Source of the DNA: Streptomyces sp. Je 1-369
Lineage (GTDB): Bacteria > Actinomycetota > Actinomycetes > Streptomycetales > Streptomycetaceae
Reading direction: 5' to 3'
DNA length: 64,000 bases
Assembly: GCF_026810505.1 (NCBI RefSeq)
Contig: NZ_CP101750.1
Location: forward strand, 7,614,515-7,678,514
Within the stretch, counting starts at the first letter, position 1; every line of letters starts with the position of its first letter. Shown piece after piece: positions 18,104 to 26,488 of this stretch. The position numbers and the translations under genes were made by a program. The notes below the pieces were generated by a model that saw only the letters and a list, made by a program, of their open reading frames with translations, had not been told where the DNA came from and did no database searches.

Positions 18104-18252
18104 AGACCCGGAAAGCGCCCACAGACCGCCCCCGGAGCGGCTTCTTCCTCACTCCTTGCGGGAGTACCTGCCCGGACCGCTCTCCATCACGGCCCGGACC
18201 CGGCTAGTCTCGACTTCTGTACGTCGATTGAGCGACCCCGGGAGGTAGCGCG

Positions 18253-21009
18253 ATGACGCAGGGACGGCCCGGAGGAGCCGCCTGGGCCCCACTGTGGGAG
18301 CGCGACGTCGAACTCGCCGCGGTGGCCCGGGCCGTGGACGAACTCTGCGCGGAGTCCACGACCGCGGGCGGCCTGCTCGCCTTCAGCGGCGAAGCCGGCA
18401 TCGGCAAGACGGCGCTCCTCGGCGAAGTGCGCCGCATGGCCGGGGACCGTGCCACGGTCTGGTCGGCACGCGGCGGCGAGACCGTCACCTCCGTCCCCTT
18501 CAACGTCGTACGGCAACTGCTGCAGCCCGCACTCGTCCAGCTCGGCCCCGAAGAGGCCCGCGAATACTTCGGCGACTGCTACGACATCGCGGGGCCCGCA
18601 CTCGGCATAGCCGAGCCCGGCGGGCGCCAGGCCGACCCGCAGGGCGTCTGCGACGGCCTCGTCGAAGCGGTCTCCCGGCTCTCACGGCTGCACTGGCCCC
18701 TCGTCCTGCTCATCGACGACGCGCACTGGGCCGACCAGGAAACGCTGCACTGGCTGGCGGCGTTCGCCCAGCGCCTGCACGAACTGCCCGTGCTCGTCGT
18801 GGTCGCCCGCAGGCCCGGCGAGGCCGACGGCGACAGCGCACGCCACCTCGCGACGGTCGCCGCCGAGGCCCGCTCGTTCACCACGCTGCGCGCCCTCACC
18901 CCGGAGGCCGCGGCGGGCCTGACCCGCGCGACGCTCGGCGAGCACGCCGACGCGCCCTTCTGCCGCGAGGTCTGGGCCGTCACCGGCGGCAATCCGTACG
19001 AATCCGTCGAGCTCCTCGCCAAGGTGCAGGACAGCGAACTCGAACCCGTCGAAGGCTCCGCCGACGAACTGCGCGCCCTCAACCGCACGGCCCGCGGCCG
19101 CGGCCTCGTCGCCCGCCTCGAAGGACTCGGCACCGACGCCACCCGCTTCGCCTGGGCCGCCGCCATCCTCGGCAGCGCCATCTCCCTCGACCTGGCCGCC
19201 TCACTCGCCGGGATGACGCACGACAGCGCCGCACGTTGCGCGGAGCGCCTCTGCACGGCGCGCATCCTGCTCAGCGGCGACGAAGGCCTGGAGTTCGTCC
19301 ACCCGCTGATCGCAGGCACCGTCTACCGCTCCATCCCGGCGGCCATCCGCACCGCGATGCACGGCGTGGCCGCCGCCGTCATCACCCACGACGGCAGGGG
19401 CGCCGCGGCCGCCTCCCCGCACCTCCTCGAAGTCCACCCGGACGACGACCCCGACCTCGTCGAGCAGCTGCGCGAGGCCGCCGCCGAACACCTGGCCGTC
19501 GGCGCACCCGACGCGGCACGCCGCTGCCTGGAGCGCGCCCTGCGCGAGCCGCCGCTGCCCGCCATTCACGCGCGCGTGCTCTACGAACTGGGCTGCGCCA
19601 CCATGCTGACCTCGCCCGCCACCACCATCAGACACCTGCGCGAGGCCCTCTCCATGCCCGGCCTCGACCAGGAACTGCGCGTCGACGCGGTCTGTCGCCT
19701 GTCCCAGGCGTTCGTCCACAACGACCAGCTGGAAGCGGGCCTGCGGGCCATCGCGGACGAGGCGCGCAGGCTCGAACAGGGGCCCGCGCGGCTGCGCCTG
19801 CAAGCCGTGCACTACATGTGGGAGGGCATCCACGCGGGCGAGGAGGACTCACCCGCGCGCTCGAAGCGGCTCGCCACGCTCGCGGGGCCTCTCGCGGGCC
19901 GCGACAACTCCGAGCGCGCCCTGCTGATCCTGCGCGCGTTCGACGCCATGACCCGCGGCGAGAGCGCGGAACTGGTCGTCGAGCTCTGCGACCGCGCACT
20001 CGTCAACGGCCGCCTCGCGCCCGGGCTCGGCTGGACCGACCCGGAGTGGAGCTTCGAGCTCCGTCTGATGCTCGGTGGGTCGTACGCCTTCTCGGACCGC
20101 CTCGACCGCGCCGAGAGCCTGTTCACCGAGGCCGTCCGGGCGTACGAGACCGCCGGGTGGAGCGGCGGGCACCTCGCCCTCTCGCACGCCTTCCTCGGCT
20201 ACGTGTACCGCAGGCGCGGCCGCCTCACCGACGCCGAACGGTCGCTGCGCGACAGCCTGCGCCTGGCCGACCGCGTCGGCCAGGGCCTGCCCATGCACTG
20301 GGAGGCGGCCAGCATGCTCATCGACACGCTGCTGGCGCGCGGCCACGTCGCGGAGGCGGGCGCCGTCGCCGATCAGTACGGGTTCGCGCCGCCCTCCGCC
20401 TCCACGATCTACGTACCCGACGCGCCGTCCGTTCGCGGCCGCCTCCTGCTCGCCCTCGGCCGTACGAAGGACGGCCTCAACGAACTCGAGGCCACGGCAA
20501 AGGCGCTGACCGCACGCGGCCAGTACAACACCGTCCTCGCTCCATGGGCGTACGACCTCGCCCGCGCGCTGGCCCACGCGGATCCGAAGCGCGCGGCACA
20601 CCTCGTCGCGGACGCCCGCAGGCAGGCCGAACGGTTCGGCACGGACACCGCGATCGGGGAGGCGCTGCGGTGCGCGGCGGCCCTGGAGACCGGGCCGCGT
20701 GCGATCGCCCTGTACCGCAAGGCCGCCTCCTACCTGGAAGCGTCCCCCTGTGCGTACGAACTGTGCGTACGAACACGCGGTCGCCCGCGTCGAGTACGGC
20801 ATCGCGGCGGATTCCGTGCCGGAGCTGGAGCGCGGCCTGACCCTCGCACGGACATGCGGGGCGGATGGCCTCGCGGAGCGGGCGCTGGATCATCTGGGGC
20901 TGGTGCGGGCGGCCTCCGGCCGTTGAGCGGACTTTTCGGCGCCCGGCGCCGGGGTTGCCGTCGCGGGGCTCTGCCCCGGACCCCGGTCCTCAATCGCCGG
21001 ACGGGCTGA
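18253..21009 (+). CDS. LAL-type AAA ATPase/TPR regulator, frameshifted at the 3' end and lacking an HTH
   Basis: Large protein of the LuxR/MalT (LAL) kind: P-loop 'GEAGIGKT' at residues 46-53, Walker B 'LVLLIDDAHWADQ' near 155, an ATPase lid and long TPR-like helices to the end. A 13-bp tandem duplication (20748-20760 and 20761-20773) shifts the frame, so the last about 80 residues become Arg/Gly-rich and run into an intergenic repeat, stopping at 21009. With one copy removed the frame continues as 'CAYEHAVARVEYGIAADSV' and stops at 20926. Neither version carries the C-terminal LuxR HTH expected of a LAL regulator. It may be non-functional or act as a signalling ATPase. It is not part of the mycobacterial cluster. 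Confidence 0.8.
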   Translation: MTQGRPGGAAWAPLWERDVELAAVARAVDELCAESTTAGGLLAFSGEAGIGKTALLGEVRRMAGDRATVWSARGGETVTSVPFNVVRQLLQPALVQLGPEEAREYFGDCYDIAGPALGIAEPGGRQADPQGVCDGLVEAVSRLSRLHWPLVLLIDDAHWADQETLHWLAAFAQRLHELPVLVVVARRPGEADGDSARHLATVAAEARSFTTLRALTPEAAAGLTRATLGEHADAPFCREVWAVTGGNPYESVELLAKVQDSELEPVEGSADELRALNRTARGRGLVARLEGLGTDATRFAWAAAILGSAISLDLAASLAGMTHDSAARCAERLCTARILLSGDEGLEFVHPLIAGTVYRSIPAAIRTAMHGVAAAVITHDGRGAAAASPHLLEVHPDDDPDLVEQLREAAAEHLAVGAPDAARRCLERALREPPLPAIHARVLYELGCATMLTSPATTIRHLREALSMPGLDQELRVDAVCRLSQAFVHNDQLEAGLRAIADEARRLEQGPARLRLQAVHYMWEGIHAGEEDSPARSKRLATLAGPLAGRDNSERALLILRAFDAMTRGESAELVVELCDRALVNGRLAPGLGWTDPEWSFELRLMLGGSYAFSDRLDRAESLFTEAVRAYETAGWSGGHLALSHAFLGYVYRRRGRLTDAERSLRDSLRLADRVGQGLPMHWEAASMLIDTLLARGHVAEAGAVADQYGFAPPSASTIYVPDAPSVRGRLLLALGRTKDGLNELEATAKALTARGQYNTVLAPWAYDLARALAHADPKRAAHLVADARRQAERFGTDTAIGEALRCAAALETGPRAIALYRKAASYLEASPCAYELCVRTRGRPRRVRHRGGFRAGAGARPDPRTDMRGGWPRGAGAGSSGAGAGGLRPLSGLFGARRRGCRRGALPRTPVLNRRTG
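20748..20773 (+). repeat. 13-bp tandem duplication causing a +1 frameshift
   Basis: CTGTGCGTACGAA occurs twice in direct succession inside the LAL-type gene. Thirteen is not a multiple of three, so the duplication breaks the frame; deleting one unit restores a coherent C-terminus ending at 20926. Confidence 0.92.
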
Positions 21010-21046
21010 ATTTGGCCCCGGGCCCTCAGTCGTCGGGCGGGCTGAA
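20935..21046. repeat. Streptomyces-type intergenic repeat, with a second half-copy forming the ipdC 3' end
   Basis: The GC-rich block with 'GGGGCTCTGCCCCGGACCCC' resembles the dispersed repeats found between many Streptomyces genes. Its right part at 20988-21010 is repeated at 21024-21046 with a few differences, and that second copy encodes the last residues (FSPPDD) and stop codon of ipdC. Confidence 0.65.
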
Positions 21047-22117
21047 GCCGGGCGTCACGCTGTCTGCGGCCAGTCGGTCCAAGGTTTTCGCCGCCTCCTC
21101 CATCACGCGTTCCACCAGCTCCGCGCACGACGGCAGGTCGTCAATCAGGCCCGTCACCTGGCCGGAGGCCATGACGCCCGCCTCCGGGCGACCGTCCACC
21201 ATCGCCGACCTGAGCATCATCGGCGTGTTCGCCGCCAGGAGCACCTGGCTCCACGACAGTTCCTTGCCGTGCCGCATCGCGAGGCCGTCGCGCGCCATCC
21301 GGCGCCAGCCCATGCCGGAGAGCTTCCGGAACGCCGCCGCGTGCCGTACCGCGCGCGTCAGCGAGGCGACCCTGCCCGACTTCTCCAGGCCCGCCACCAG
21401 CTCCGTGCGCAGCATCCGGTGCGGGAGACCGTCCACGCGCGTGGTGACCGTGACGTCCTTGACGGAGGCCGCGAGGTAGCGGGCCTTGACCGCGTCCGGC
21501 ACCGTCGAGTCCGAGGTGAGCAGGAAGCGGGTGCCCATGGCCACGCCCGCCGCGCCGTAGGCCAGGGCGGCGACCAGGCCACGGCCGTCGTAGAAACCGC
21601 CCGCCGCGATCACGGGGATGTCCACCGCGTCGACGACCTGCGGGAGCAGCACCGTCGTGGCGACCTCGCCCGTGTGGCCGCCGCCCTCGCCGCCCTGCAC
21701 GATCACCGCGTCCGCGCCCCACGCGGCGACCTTCTCGGCGTGCCGTCGCGCGCCGATCGACGGGACGACCACCACGCCCGCGTCCTTGAGCTCGGCGATC
21801 AGCTCCTGGGAGGGCGCGAGGGCGAACGACGCGACCCGCACCCCTTCGTCGACGATGACCCGGACACGGTCCCGCGCATCACCCGCGTCGGCCCGCAGAT
21901 TGACCCCGAAGGGCGCTGTCGTACGGGACTTGACCTCGCGGACGGCCGCCCGCAGCTCGTCGACCGACATCGTCGCGGAGGCCAGGATGCCGAGTGCCCC
22001 GGCGTTCGCCGTCGCGGAGACCAGGCGGGGGCCCGCCACCCAGCCCATGCCGGTCTGGACGATCGGGTGCCGTACGCCGGCCAGTTCCGTCAGTGGCGTC
22101 TTCAGAGTGGGTGTCAC
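21026..22117 (-). CDS. ipdC: IpdC-like FMN-dependent oxidoreductase (nitronate monooxygenase fold)
   Basis: 363-residue TIM-barrel flavoprotein. The N-terminal 'PIVQTGMGWVAGPRLVSA' and the phosphate-binding blocks 'VQGGEGGGHTG' and 'IAAGGFYDGRGLVAALAYGAAGVAMGT' are those of the 2-nitropropane dioxygenase/NMO family. In mycobacterial HIP catabolism IpdC acts as an oxidoreductase beside IpdAB. GTG start at 22117 overlaps the ipdB stop by 4 nt. It is the last gene of the leftward echA20-ipdA-ipdB-ipdC operon, and its 3' end is built from a repeat. Confidence 0.88.
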   Translation of the reverse strand: MTPTLKTPLTELAGVRHPIVQTGMGWVAGPRLVSATANAGALGILASATMSVDELRAAVREVKSRTTAPFGVNLRADAGDARDRVRVIVDEGVRVASFALAPSQELIAELKDAGVVVVPSIGARRHAEKVAAWGADAVIVQGGEGGGHTGEVATTVLLPQVVDAVDIPVIAAGGFYDGRGLVAALAYGAAGVAMGTRFLLTSDSTVPDAVKARYLAASVKDVTVTTRVDGLPHRMLRTELVAGLEKSGRVASLTRAVRHAAAFRKLSGMGWRRMARDGLAMRHGKELSWSQVLLAANTPMMLRSAMVDGRPEAGVMASGQVTGLIDDLPSCAELVERVMEEAAKTLDRLAADSVTPGFSPPDD

Positions 22118-22896
22118 GGGTGGCGCACCTCGCGGTCGCGCAGGCCCCGCGGATCCACGACGTCACGGATCAGCCGCAGCTCCTCGGCGGTCGGCTCACG
22201 GGTGTACGGGACGCCGACGTCCGGCACGGACAGGGCGAAGCCGGTGGCCTCACGAATCTGGTCGAGGGTCACGCCCGGGTGCAGGGACACCAGGCGCATC
22301 GCGTGGCCGGGCGCCCCGAAGTCGAGGACGCCGAGGTCGGAGACGACGCGGCGCAGGTCGTGGAAGCGGGTCGCGGAAGGACCGGCGGCGGCCGCGCTGT
22401 CGTACCCGACACCGCTGATCATGTCGACCTTCTCGACGAACACGCGCGTGGAGTGTCTGGGGATCCAGTAACTCACCGGGTTGTTGAGCGTGTTGACGGG
22501 GGCGCCGCGCACGCCGAGCAGCTGGCGCGTGGGGCGGGTCCAGTCGCCGATGCAGGAGATGTTCTGGTTGCCGAAGCGGTCGAGCTGGCTGGCGCCCATC
22601 ATCACGTGCCGCTTGCCGCCCATGACCATCGTCAGGTGCTTGCGGTACGGCAGCCATCCCTCGGTGACCGCCGACGCCGCGCCGACCGCGGGGACGTCGC
22701 CGATGAGCAGGGCCTCGCCGTCCGTGAGCAGCAGGTCGGGGGAGAAGGTCAGCTTGGCGACGCGGGCCGCGATCGACGGGACCGTGCCCATGGGGGAGGC
22801 GACGATCTCGCCGTCGCCCCGCCAGGTCTCGGCGCAGGCGATCACGCAGTACTCGGCGCGGGTGGCGGTGGCGGTGCCGGTGGAGGGCCGTGTCAT
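22114..22896 (-). CDS. ipdB: COCHEA-CoA hydrolase subunit IpdB
   Basis: 260 residues. Beta-type subunit of a heteromeric enzyme with the class I CoA-transferase fold that, in M. tuberculosis and Rhodococcus, hydrolytically opens the last steroid ring (COCHEA-CoA) rather than transferring CoA. The segment 'VMGGKRHVMMGASQLDRFGNQN' and 'LGVLDFGAPGHAMRL' are typical of the beta chain. Start and stop overlap ipdA and ipdC by 4 nt each, so subunits are made together. Assignment is from fold plus synteny. Confidence 0.88.
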   Translation of the reverse strand: MTRPSTGTATATRAEYCVIACAETWRGDGEIVASPMGTVPSIAARVAKLTFSPDLLLTDGEALLIGDVPAVGAASAVTEGWLPYRKHLTMVMGGKRHVMMGASQLDRFGNQNISCIGDWTRPTRQLLGVRGAPVNTLNNPVSYWIPRHSTRVFVEKVDMISGVGYDSAAAAGPSATRFHDLRRVVSDLGVLDFGAPGHAMRLVSLHPGVTLDQIREATGFALSVPDVGVPYTREPTAEELRLIRDVVDPRGLRDREVRHP

Positions 22897-23762
22897 CGCT
22901 GCTCCTTGTGCCAGGCCCGGACGGCCAGTCGGTAGTCCTGCTCGGTGCCTGGCTCGGTGAGGAAGCGGGTCCGGAAGGCGTCCCAGGCGTCCGGGTCGGC
23001 CGCCGCCGTCGCGTACGCCTTCTGAAACGGCTCGTCGCGGCCGTAGTCCGGCACGCAGGACGTGAAGTGCGCGCCGCCCGGCGTCTCGGTCACGCCCGTC
23101 ACCGTGTGCCGGGACACCAGCATCGTCTGGGGCGCCGCGTGGGCGGTGAGCTCGGCGGAGTCGACGATGCGTTCACAGGAGACGTAGGCGGTCTCGGAGG
23201 CCTCGCAGAACAGGTCGTCGAAGTACGGGTCGGGGCCCAGGTACTGCCCGTTGCCGAAGCGGTCCGCGCGGTTCAGGTGGACCAGAGCCGCGTCCATGCG
23301 CAGGGCGGGCACGGCGACGAGCTCCTCCCCGTCCTCGTACGGCGAAGTGACCGTGCGCAGGTTCGGGTTGACGCGCAGGACATCGGAGCCGAGCCCCGCG
23401 CGGATCGGCAGGAACGGCAGCCGCTGGGCGCCCGCGGTGAGGCCCTGCATGAACATCGCCTCGTCCAGTTCGACGAGTTCGAAGGAGCCACGCTCGCGTG
23501 CCGCCCTGAAATGGGGCTCCAGAGGGATCGAGTCGAGGGTCGTGAAGGCGGCGACCAGCTTGCGGATCCGGCCGGCCGCGGCGAGCAGGCCGATGTCCGG
23601 GCCGCCGTACGAGACGACGGTCAGGTCCGTGACGTCGGACCGCAGCAGCGCGCGCACCAGCGCCATCGGCTTGCGGCGCGAGCCCCAGCCTCCGATGCCG
23701 AGCGTCATGCCGCTGTGCAGGCGCCCCACGATTTCGTCGGGAGTCATCCTCTTGTCGGTCAC
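22893..23762 (-). CDS. ipdA: COCHEA-CoA hydrolase subunit IpdA
   Basis: 289 residues, alpha subunit partner of IpdB. It starts 'TDKRMTPDEIVGRLHSGMTLGIGGWG', the CoA-transferase alpha-chain glycine loop, and contains 'VSYGGPDIGLLAAAGRI' and 'VHLNRADRFGNGQYLG'. GTG start at 23762 follows GGAGG with 7-nt spacing and overlaps the echA20 stop by 4 nt; an internal ATG five codons later is the alternative. The ring-opening role rests on family knowledge and gene order. Confidence 0.88.
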   Translation of the reverse strand: MTDKRMTPDEIVGRLHSGMTLGIGGWGSRRKPMALVRALLRSDVTDLTVVSYGGPDIGLLAAAGRIRKLVAAFTTLDSIPLEPHFRAARERGSFELVELDEAMFMQGLTAGAQRLPFLPIRAGLGSDVLRVNPNLRTVTSPYEDGEELVAVPALRMDAALVHLNRADRFGNGQYLGPDPYFDDLFCEASETAYVSCERIVDSAELTAHAAPQTMLVSRHTVTGVTETPGGAHFTSCVPDYGRDEPFQKAYATAAADPDAWDAFRTRFLTEPGTEQDYRLAVRAWHKEQR

Positions 23763-24532
23763 GCCCCGCCCTCCTCTTGCTGCTCCCGTTGCCCTTGCTG
23801 CCCGAAGTCGTCGCGGATGCGGTCGGCGAGGCCGCTGAGGTTGGCCTCGAAGGTGAAGCCCTGCTCGAACCGGTAGCTGCGGTGCACGTCGACGGGGTCG
23901 ATGCCGTTGATCGCGGCCTTCGCGTGGCGCAGCAGCGTGCCGTCCTTGCGGGCGATCTCGCGCGCCAGTTCCAGTGCGGCGTCGCGCAGTTGCGCGCGGG
24001 GGACGACCTGCCAGACGGAGCCGTGCGCGTGCAGGTCGGCGGCGGTGGCGGTCCGCGAGGTGTAGTACAGGGCGCGCATCAGGTGCTGCGGGACGAGGCG
24101 GGACAGGTGTGTGGCCGCGCCGAGCGCGCCCCGGTCCAGCTCGGGCAGGCCGAACGTGGCGTCCTCGCTCGCCACGATCGCGTCCGCGTTCCCCACCAGG
24201 CCGATCCCGCCGCCCAGGCAGAAGCCGTGCACGGCCGCCACGACGGGCACCTCGCACTCGTACACCGCCGAAAACGCTTCGTAGCACCCCCGGTTGGCGC
24301 CGATCAGCGCCGTGTGACCGGTGTCGCGCTGCATCTCCTTGATGTCCACGCCCGCGTTGAACCCCCGGCCCTCGGCGGCGAGCACGACGCAGCGTGTCCC
24401 GGGGTCGCGGCCCGCGGCACGGACCGCGTCCGCCAGGTCGAACCACCCCTGCACCGGCAGGGCGTTCACGGGCGGGTAGTCGACGGTGACGACGGCGATG
24501 CCCTTGTCCGGGGCGGAGGTGGAGACAGACAT
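23759..24532 (-). CDS. echA20: Enoyl-CoA hydratase/isomerase-family hydrolase EchA20
   Basis: 257-residue crotonase-fold enzyme. The oxyanion-hole segments are 'GFNAGVDIKEM' (about residues 56-66) and 'HGFCLGGGIGLVGNAD' (about 105). In the KstR2 pathway EchA20 hydrolyses the bicyclic keto-CoA, opening ring D before IpdAB acts. It is first in the leftward four-gene operon and reads from a promoter with KstR2-like box 2, which is 34 bp upstream of its start. A generic hydratase is possible, but adjacency to ipdAB makes EchA20 the best reading. Confidence 0.87.
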   Translation of the reverse strand: MSVSTSAPDKGIAVVTVDYPPVNALPVQGWFDLADAVRAAGRDPGTRCVVLAAEGRGFNAGVDIKEMQRDTGHTALIGANRGCYEAFSAVYECEVPVVAAVHGFCLGGGIGLVGNADAIVASEDATFGLPELDRGALGAATHLSRLVPQHLMRALYYTSRTATAADLHAHGSVWQVVPRAQLRDAALELAREIARKDGTLLRHAKAAINGIDPVDVHRSYRFEQGFTFEANLSGLADRIRDDFGQQGQREQQEEGGA

Positions 24533-24565
24533 CAGACGATCCGCTACCTTTCAATCGCACGCCTT

Positions 24566-24583
24566 CAACCAAACATTTGTTAG
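24566..24583. promoter_or_regulatory. KstR2-like operator, site 2
   Basis: On the minus strand the site reads CTAACAAATGTTTGGTTG, matching site 1 at 15352 in 16 of 18 positions. It occupies the 71-bp gap between the echA20 operon and the divergent SDR gene, so one bound repressor could shut both. Confidence 0.8.
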
Positions 24584-24603
24584 TTGTGGGAAAGGTAGCA
24601 GCG

Positions 24604-25368
24604 ATGACTGACACACGACAGGTGGTCGTCGTGACCGGCGGCACCCGCGGCGTCGGTGCCGGAATCGCCCGAAGCTTCCTGGTCGCCGGGGCGCGCGTCG
24701 TCATCTGCGCCCGCAGACCACCGGACGCGCCCGTCGAAGCGGCGGGCGGGACCGCCGAGTTCAGACCGCTCGATCTGCGCGACGCGGCGGCGGCCGGTGT
24801 CTTCTTCGCCGAAGTGGCTGCGGAGTACGGGAGGGTGGACTGTCTGGTGAACAACGCGGGCGGCACGCCGTTCGGGCTGCTCGCCGCATCCTCGCCGGCC
24901 CGCCACGCGAAGATCATCGAGCTGAACCTGCTCGCCCCGCTCCACGCTTCGCTGAACGCTTACGAACTGATGCGACATCAGGAGACCGGCGGCAGCATCA
25001 CCATGATCGGCAGCGTCAGCGGGACCCGCCCCTCGCCCGGCAGTGCGGCGTACGGCGCGGCCAAGGCGGGCCTGGAGAACCTCGCGGGGACCATGGCGGT
25101 CGAGTGGGCGCCCGCCGTACGCGTCAACACGGTGGTCCTCGGCCTCGCCCGCACGGAGAGCGCGGCGCTCCACTACGGCGACGAGGAGGGCGTCGCCGAG
25201 GTCGCCCGGACCGTCCCGCTGGGCCGCCTGGCCGACCCGTCCGACGTCGGCGACGCCTGCGTCTTCCTCGCCTCCGACCGGGCCCGGTACATCAGCGGTG
25301 CCGCGCTCCACCTGCACGGCGGCGGCGAACGTCCCGCGTTCCTGGCGGCGGCGTCCGTCAACCACTGA
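24604..25368 (+). CDS. Short-chain dehydrogenase of the KstR2 cluster (Rv3549c-like)
   Basis: 254-residue classical SDR with 'VVTGGTRGVGAGIARSF' as the cofactor loop, 'VNNAGG', the catalytic Ser in 'IGSVSGTRP' and 'YGAAKAG' as Tyr/Lys. In mycobacteria two SDR genes follow echA20 divergently, as here. The substrate is not established; an oxidation or reduction of a ring-cleavage intermediate is expected. Transcription starts close to KstR2 box 2. A 43-bp gap separates it from the second SDR. Confidence 0.87.
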   Translation: MTDTRQVVVVTGGTRGVGAGIARSFLVAGARVVICARRPPDAPVEAAGGTAEFRPLDLRDAAAAGVFFAEVAAEYGRVDCLVNNAGGTPFGLLAASSPARHAKIIELNLLAPLHASLNAYELMRHQETGGSITMIGSVSGTRPSPGSAAYGAAKAGLENLAGTMAVEWAPAVRVNTVVLGLARTESAALHYGDEEGVAEVARTVPLGRLADPSDVGDACVFLASDRARYISGAALHLHGGGERPAFLAAASVNH

Positions 25369-25411
25369 GCGCACATGTCCCGCGCAACCACGCACCCTAG
25401 GGAGTCATGTC

Positions 25412-26362
25412 ATGGCATCAGCCGCTGAATCCGGCCTTTGCGAAGGCCGCGTCGTGGTCGTCACGGGTGCCGGTCGCGGGCTGGGGCGGGCGCACGCGCG
25501 CGCGTACGCGGCCGAGGGCGCCCGCGTCGTCGTCAACGACCTCGGCGTGGCGGCGGACGGGTCGGCGGCGGGCGCCGGGGACGGGGACGGCCCCGTCAGC
25601 CCCGCCCACGATGTCGTCGAGGAGATCCGGGCGGCGGGCGGCGACGCCGTCGCGCACGGCGGTGACATCGCGACCTCCGAGGGCGCCGCGTCACTGGTAC
25701 GGACCGCACTCGACACGTACGGCCGCCTCGACACCCTCGTCAACAACGCGGGGTTCCTCCGCGACCGGATGCTGGTCAACCTCGACGAGGACGCCTGGGA
25801 CGCCGTCATACGCGTCCACCTCAAGGGACACTTCCTCCCCCTCAAGTACGCGGGGGCGCACTGGCGCGCCGAGGCGAAGGCGGGACGCACCCCTCGCGCG
25901 TGCGTGGTCAACACCAGCTCGGGCGCGGGCCTGTTGGGCAGCGTGGGGCAGGGCAACTACAGCGCGGCGAAGGCCGGAATCCTGGGCCTGACCCTGGTGG
26001 CCGCCGCCGAACTCGGTGCCTACGGAGTACGCGTCAACGCCATCGCGCCCGCCGCCCGCACCCGTATGACGGAGCAGACCTTCGCCGACACGATGGCCGC
26101 CCCGGAGGAGCACGGCGCCTTCGACGCGATGGCTCCGGAGAACGTGTCCCCCCTCGTGGTCTGGCTCGGCTCCACCGCCTCCGCCGGGGTCACCGGCCGC
26201 GTCTTCGAGGCCGAGGCCGGCCGCATCACCGTCATGGAGGGCTGGCGCCCGGGCCCCACCGCGGACAAGGGGGCCCGCTGGACCCCGGCGCGGGCGGGCG
26301 AGGCGGCACTGGAGCTGCTGGCCGAGGCGGAGGTGCCGGGGGCGGTGTACGGGGCACGGTGA
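25412..26362 (+). CDS. SDR-family dehydrogenase resembling the MFE-2/17-beta-HSD4 dehydrogenase domain (Rv3548c-like)
   Basis: 316-residue SDR of the longer type related to the dehydrogenase part of peroxisomal multifunctional enzyme 2. It has 'VVTGAGRGLGRAHARAYA', 'VVVNDLGV', a Gly/Ala/Asp-rich insert, 'VNNAGFLRDRML', Ser in 'NTSSGAGLLG' and 'YSAAKAG'. The extended C-terminus ('EAEAGRITVMEGWRPG') is typical. Such enzymes oxidise 3-hydroxyacyl-CoA esters, consistent with side-product beta-oxidation of the opened rings. It ends in one copy of a 20-bp direct repeat. Confidence 0.87.
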   Translation: MASAAESGLCEGRVVVVTGAGRGLGRAHARAYAAEGARVVVNDLGVAADGSAAGAGDGDGPVSPAHDVVEEIRAAGGDAVAHGGDIATSEGAASLVRTALDTYGRLDTLVNNAGFLRDRMLVNLDEDAWDAVIRVHLKGHFLPLKYAGAHWRAEAKAGRTPRACVVNTSSGAGLLGSVGQGNYSAAKAGILGLTLVAAAELGAYGVRVNAIAPAARTRMTEQTFADTMAAPEEHGAFDAMAPENVSPLVVWLGSTASAGVTGRVFEAEAGRITVMEGWRPGPTADKGARWTPARAGEAALELLAEAEVPGAVYGAR

Positions 26363-26398
26363 AAGGGGCGCGGGGAAAGGGGCACGGTGAAAGGGGCG
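26351..26398 (+). repeat. 20-bp direct repeat overlapping the SDR stop codon
   Basis: GGGGCACGGTGAAAGGGGCG occurs at 26351-26370 and again at 26379-26398, separated by 8 bp. The TGA stop of the SDR gene lies inside the first copy. Confidence 0.85.
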
Positions 26399-26488
26399 CT
26401 CAACTCGACCTCGCCTCAAGCGAGTCGGCCTAGGGTGCGGGAGCCGGGCCTCGCCCGCTGATCGACGACAACGCGGACGGGAGCGGCA

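Noticed and set aside
18110..18180. Terminator after fadA6
   Set aside because: Only a short CCGC/GCGG pairing could be found; stem too weak to call.
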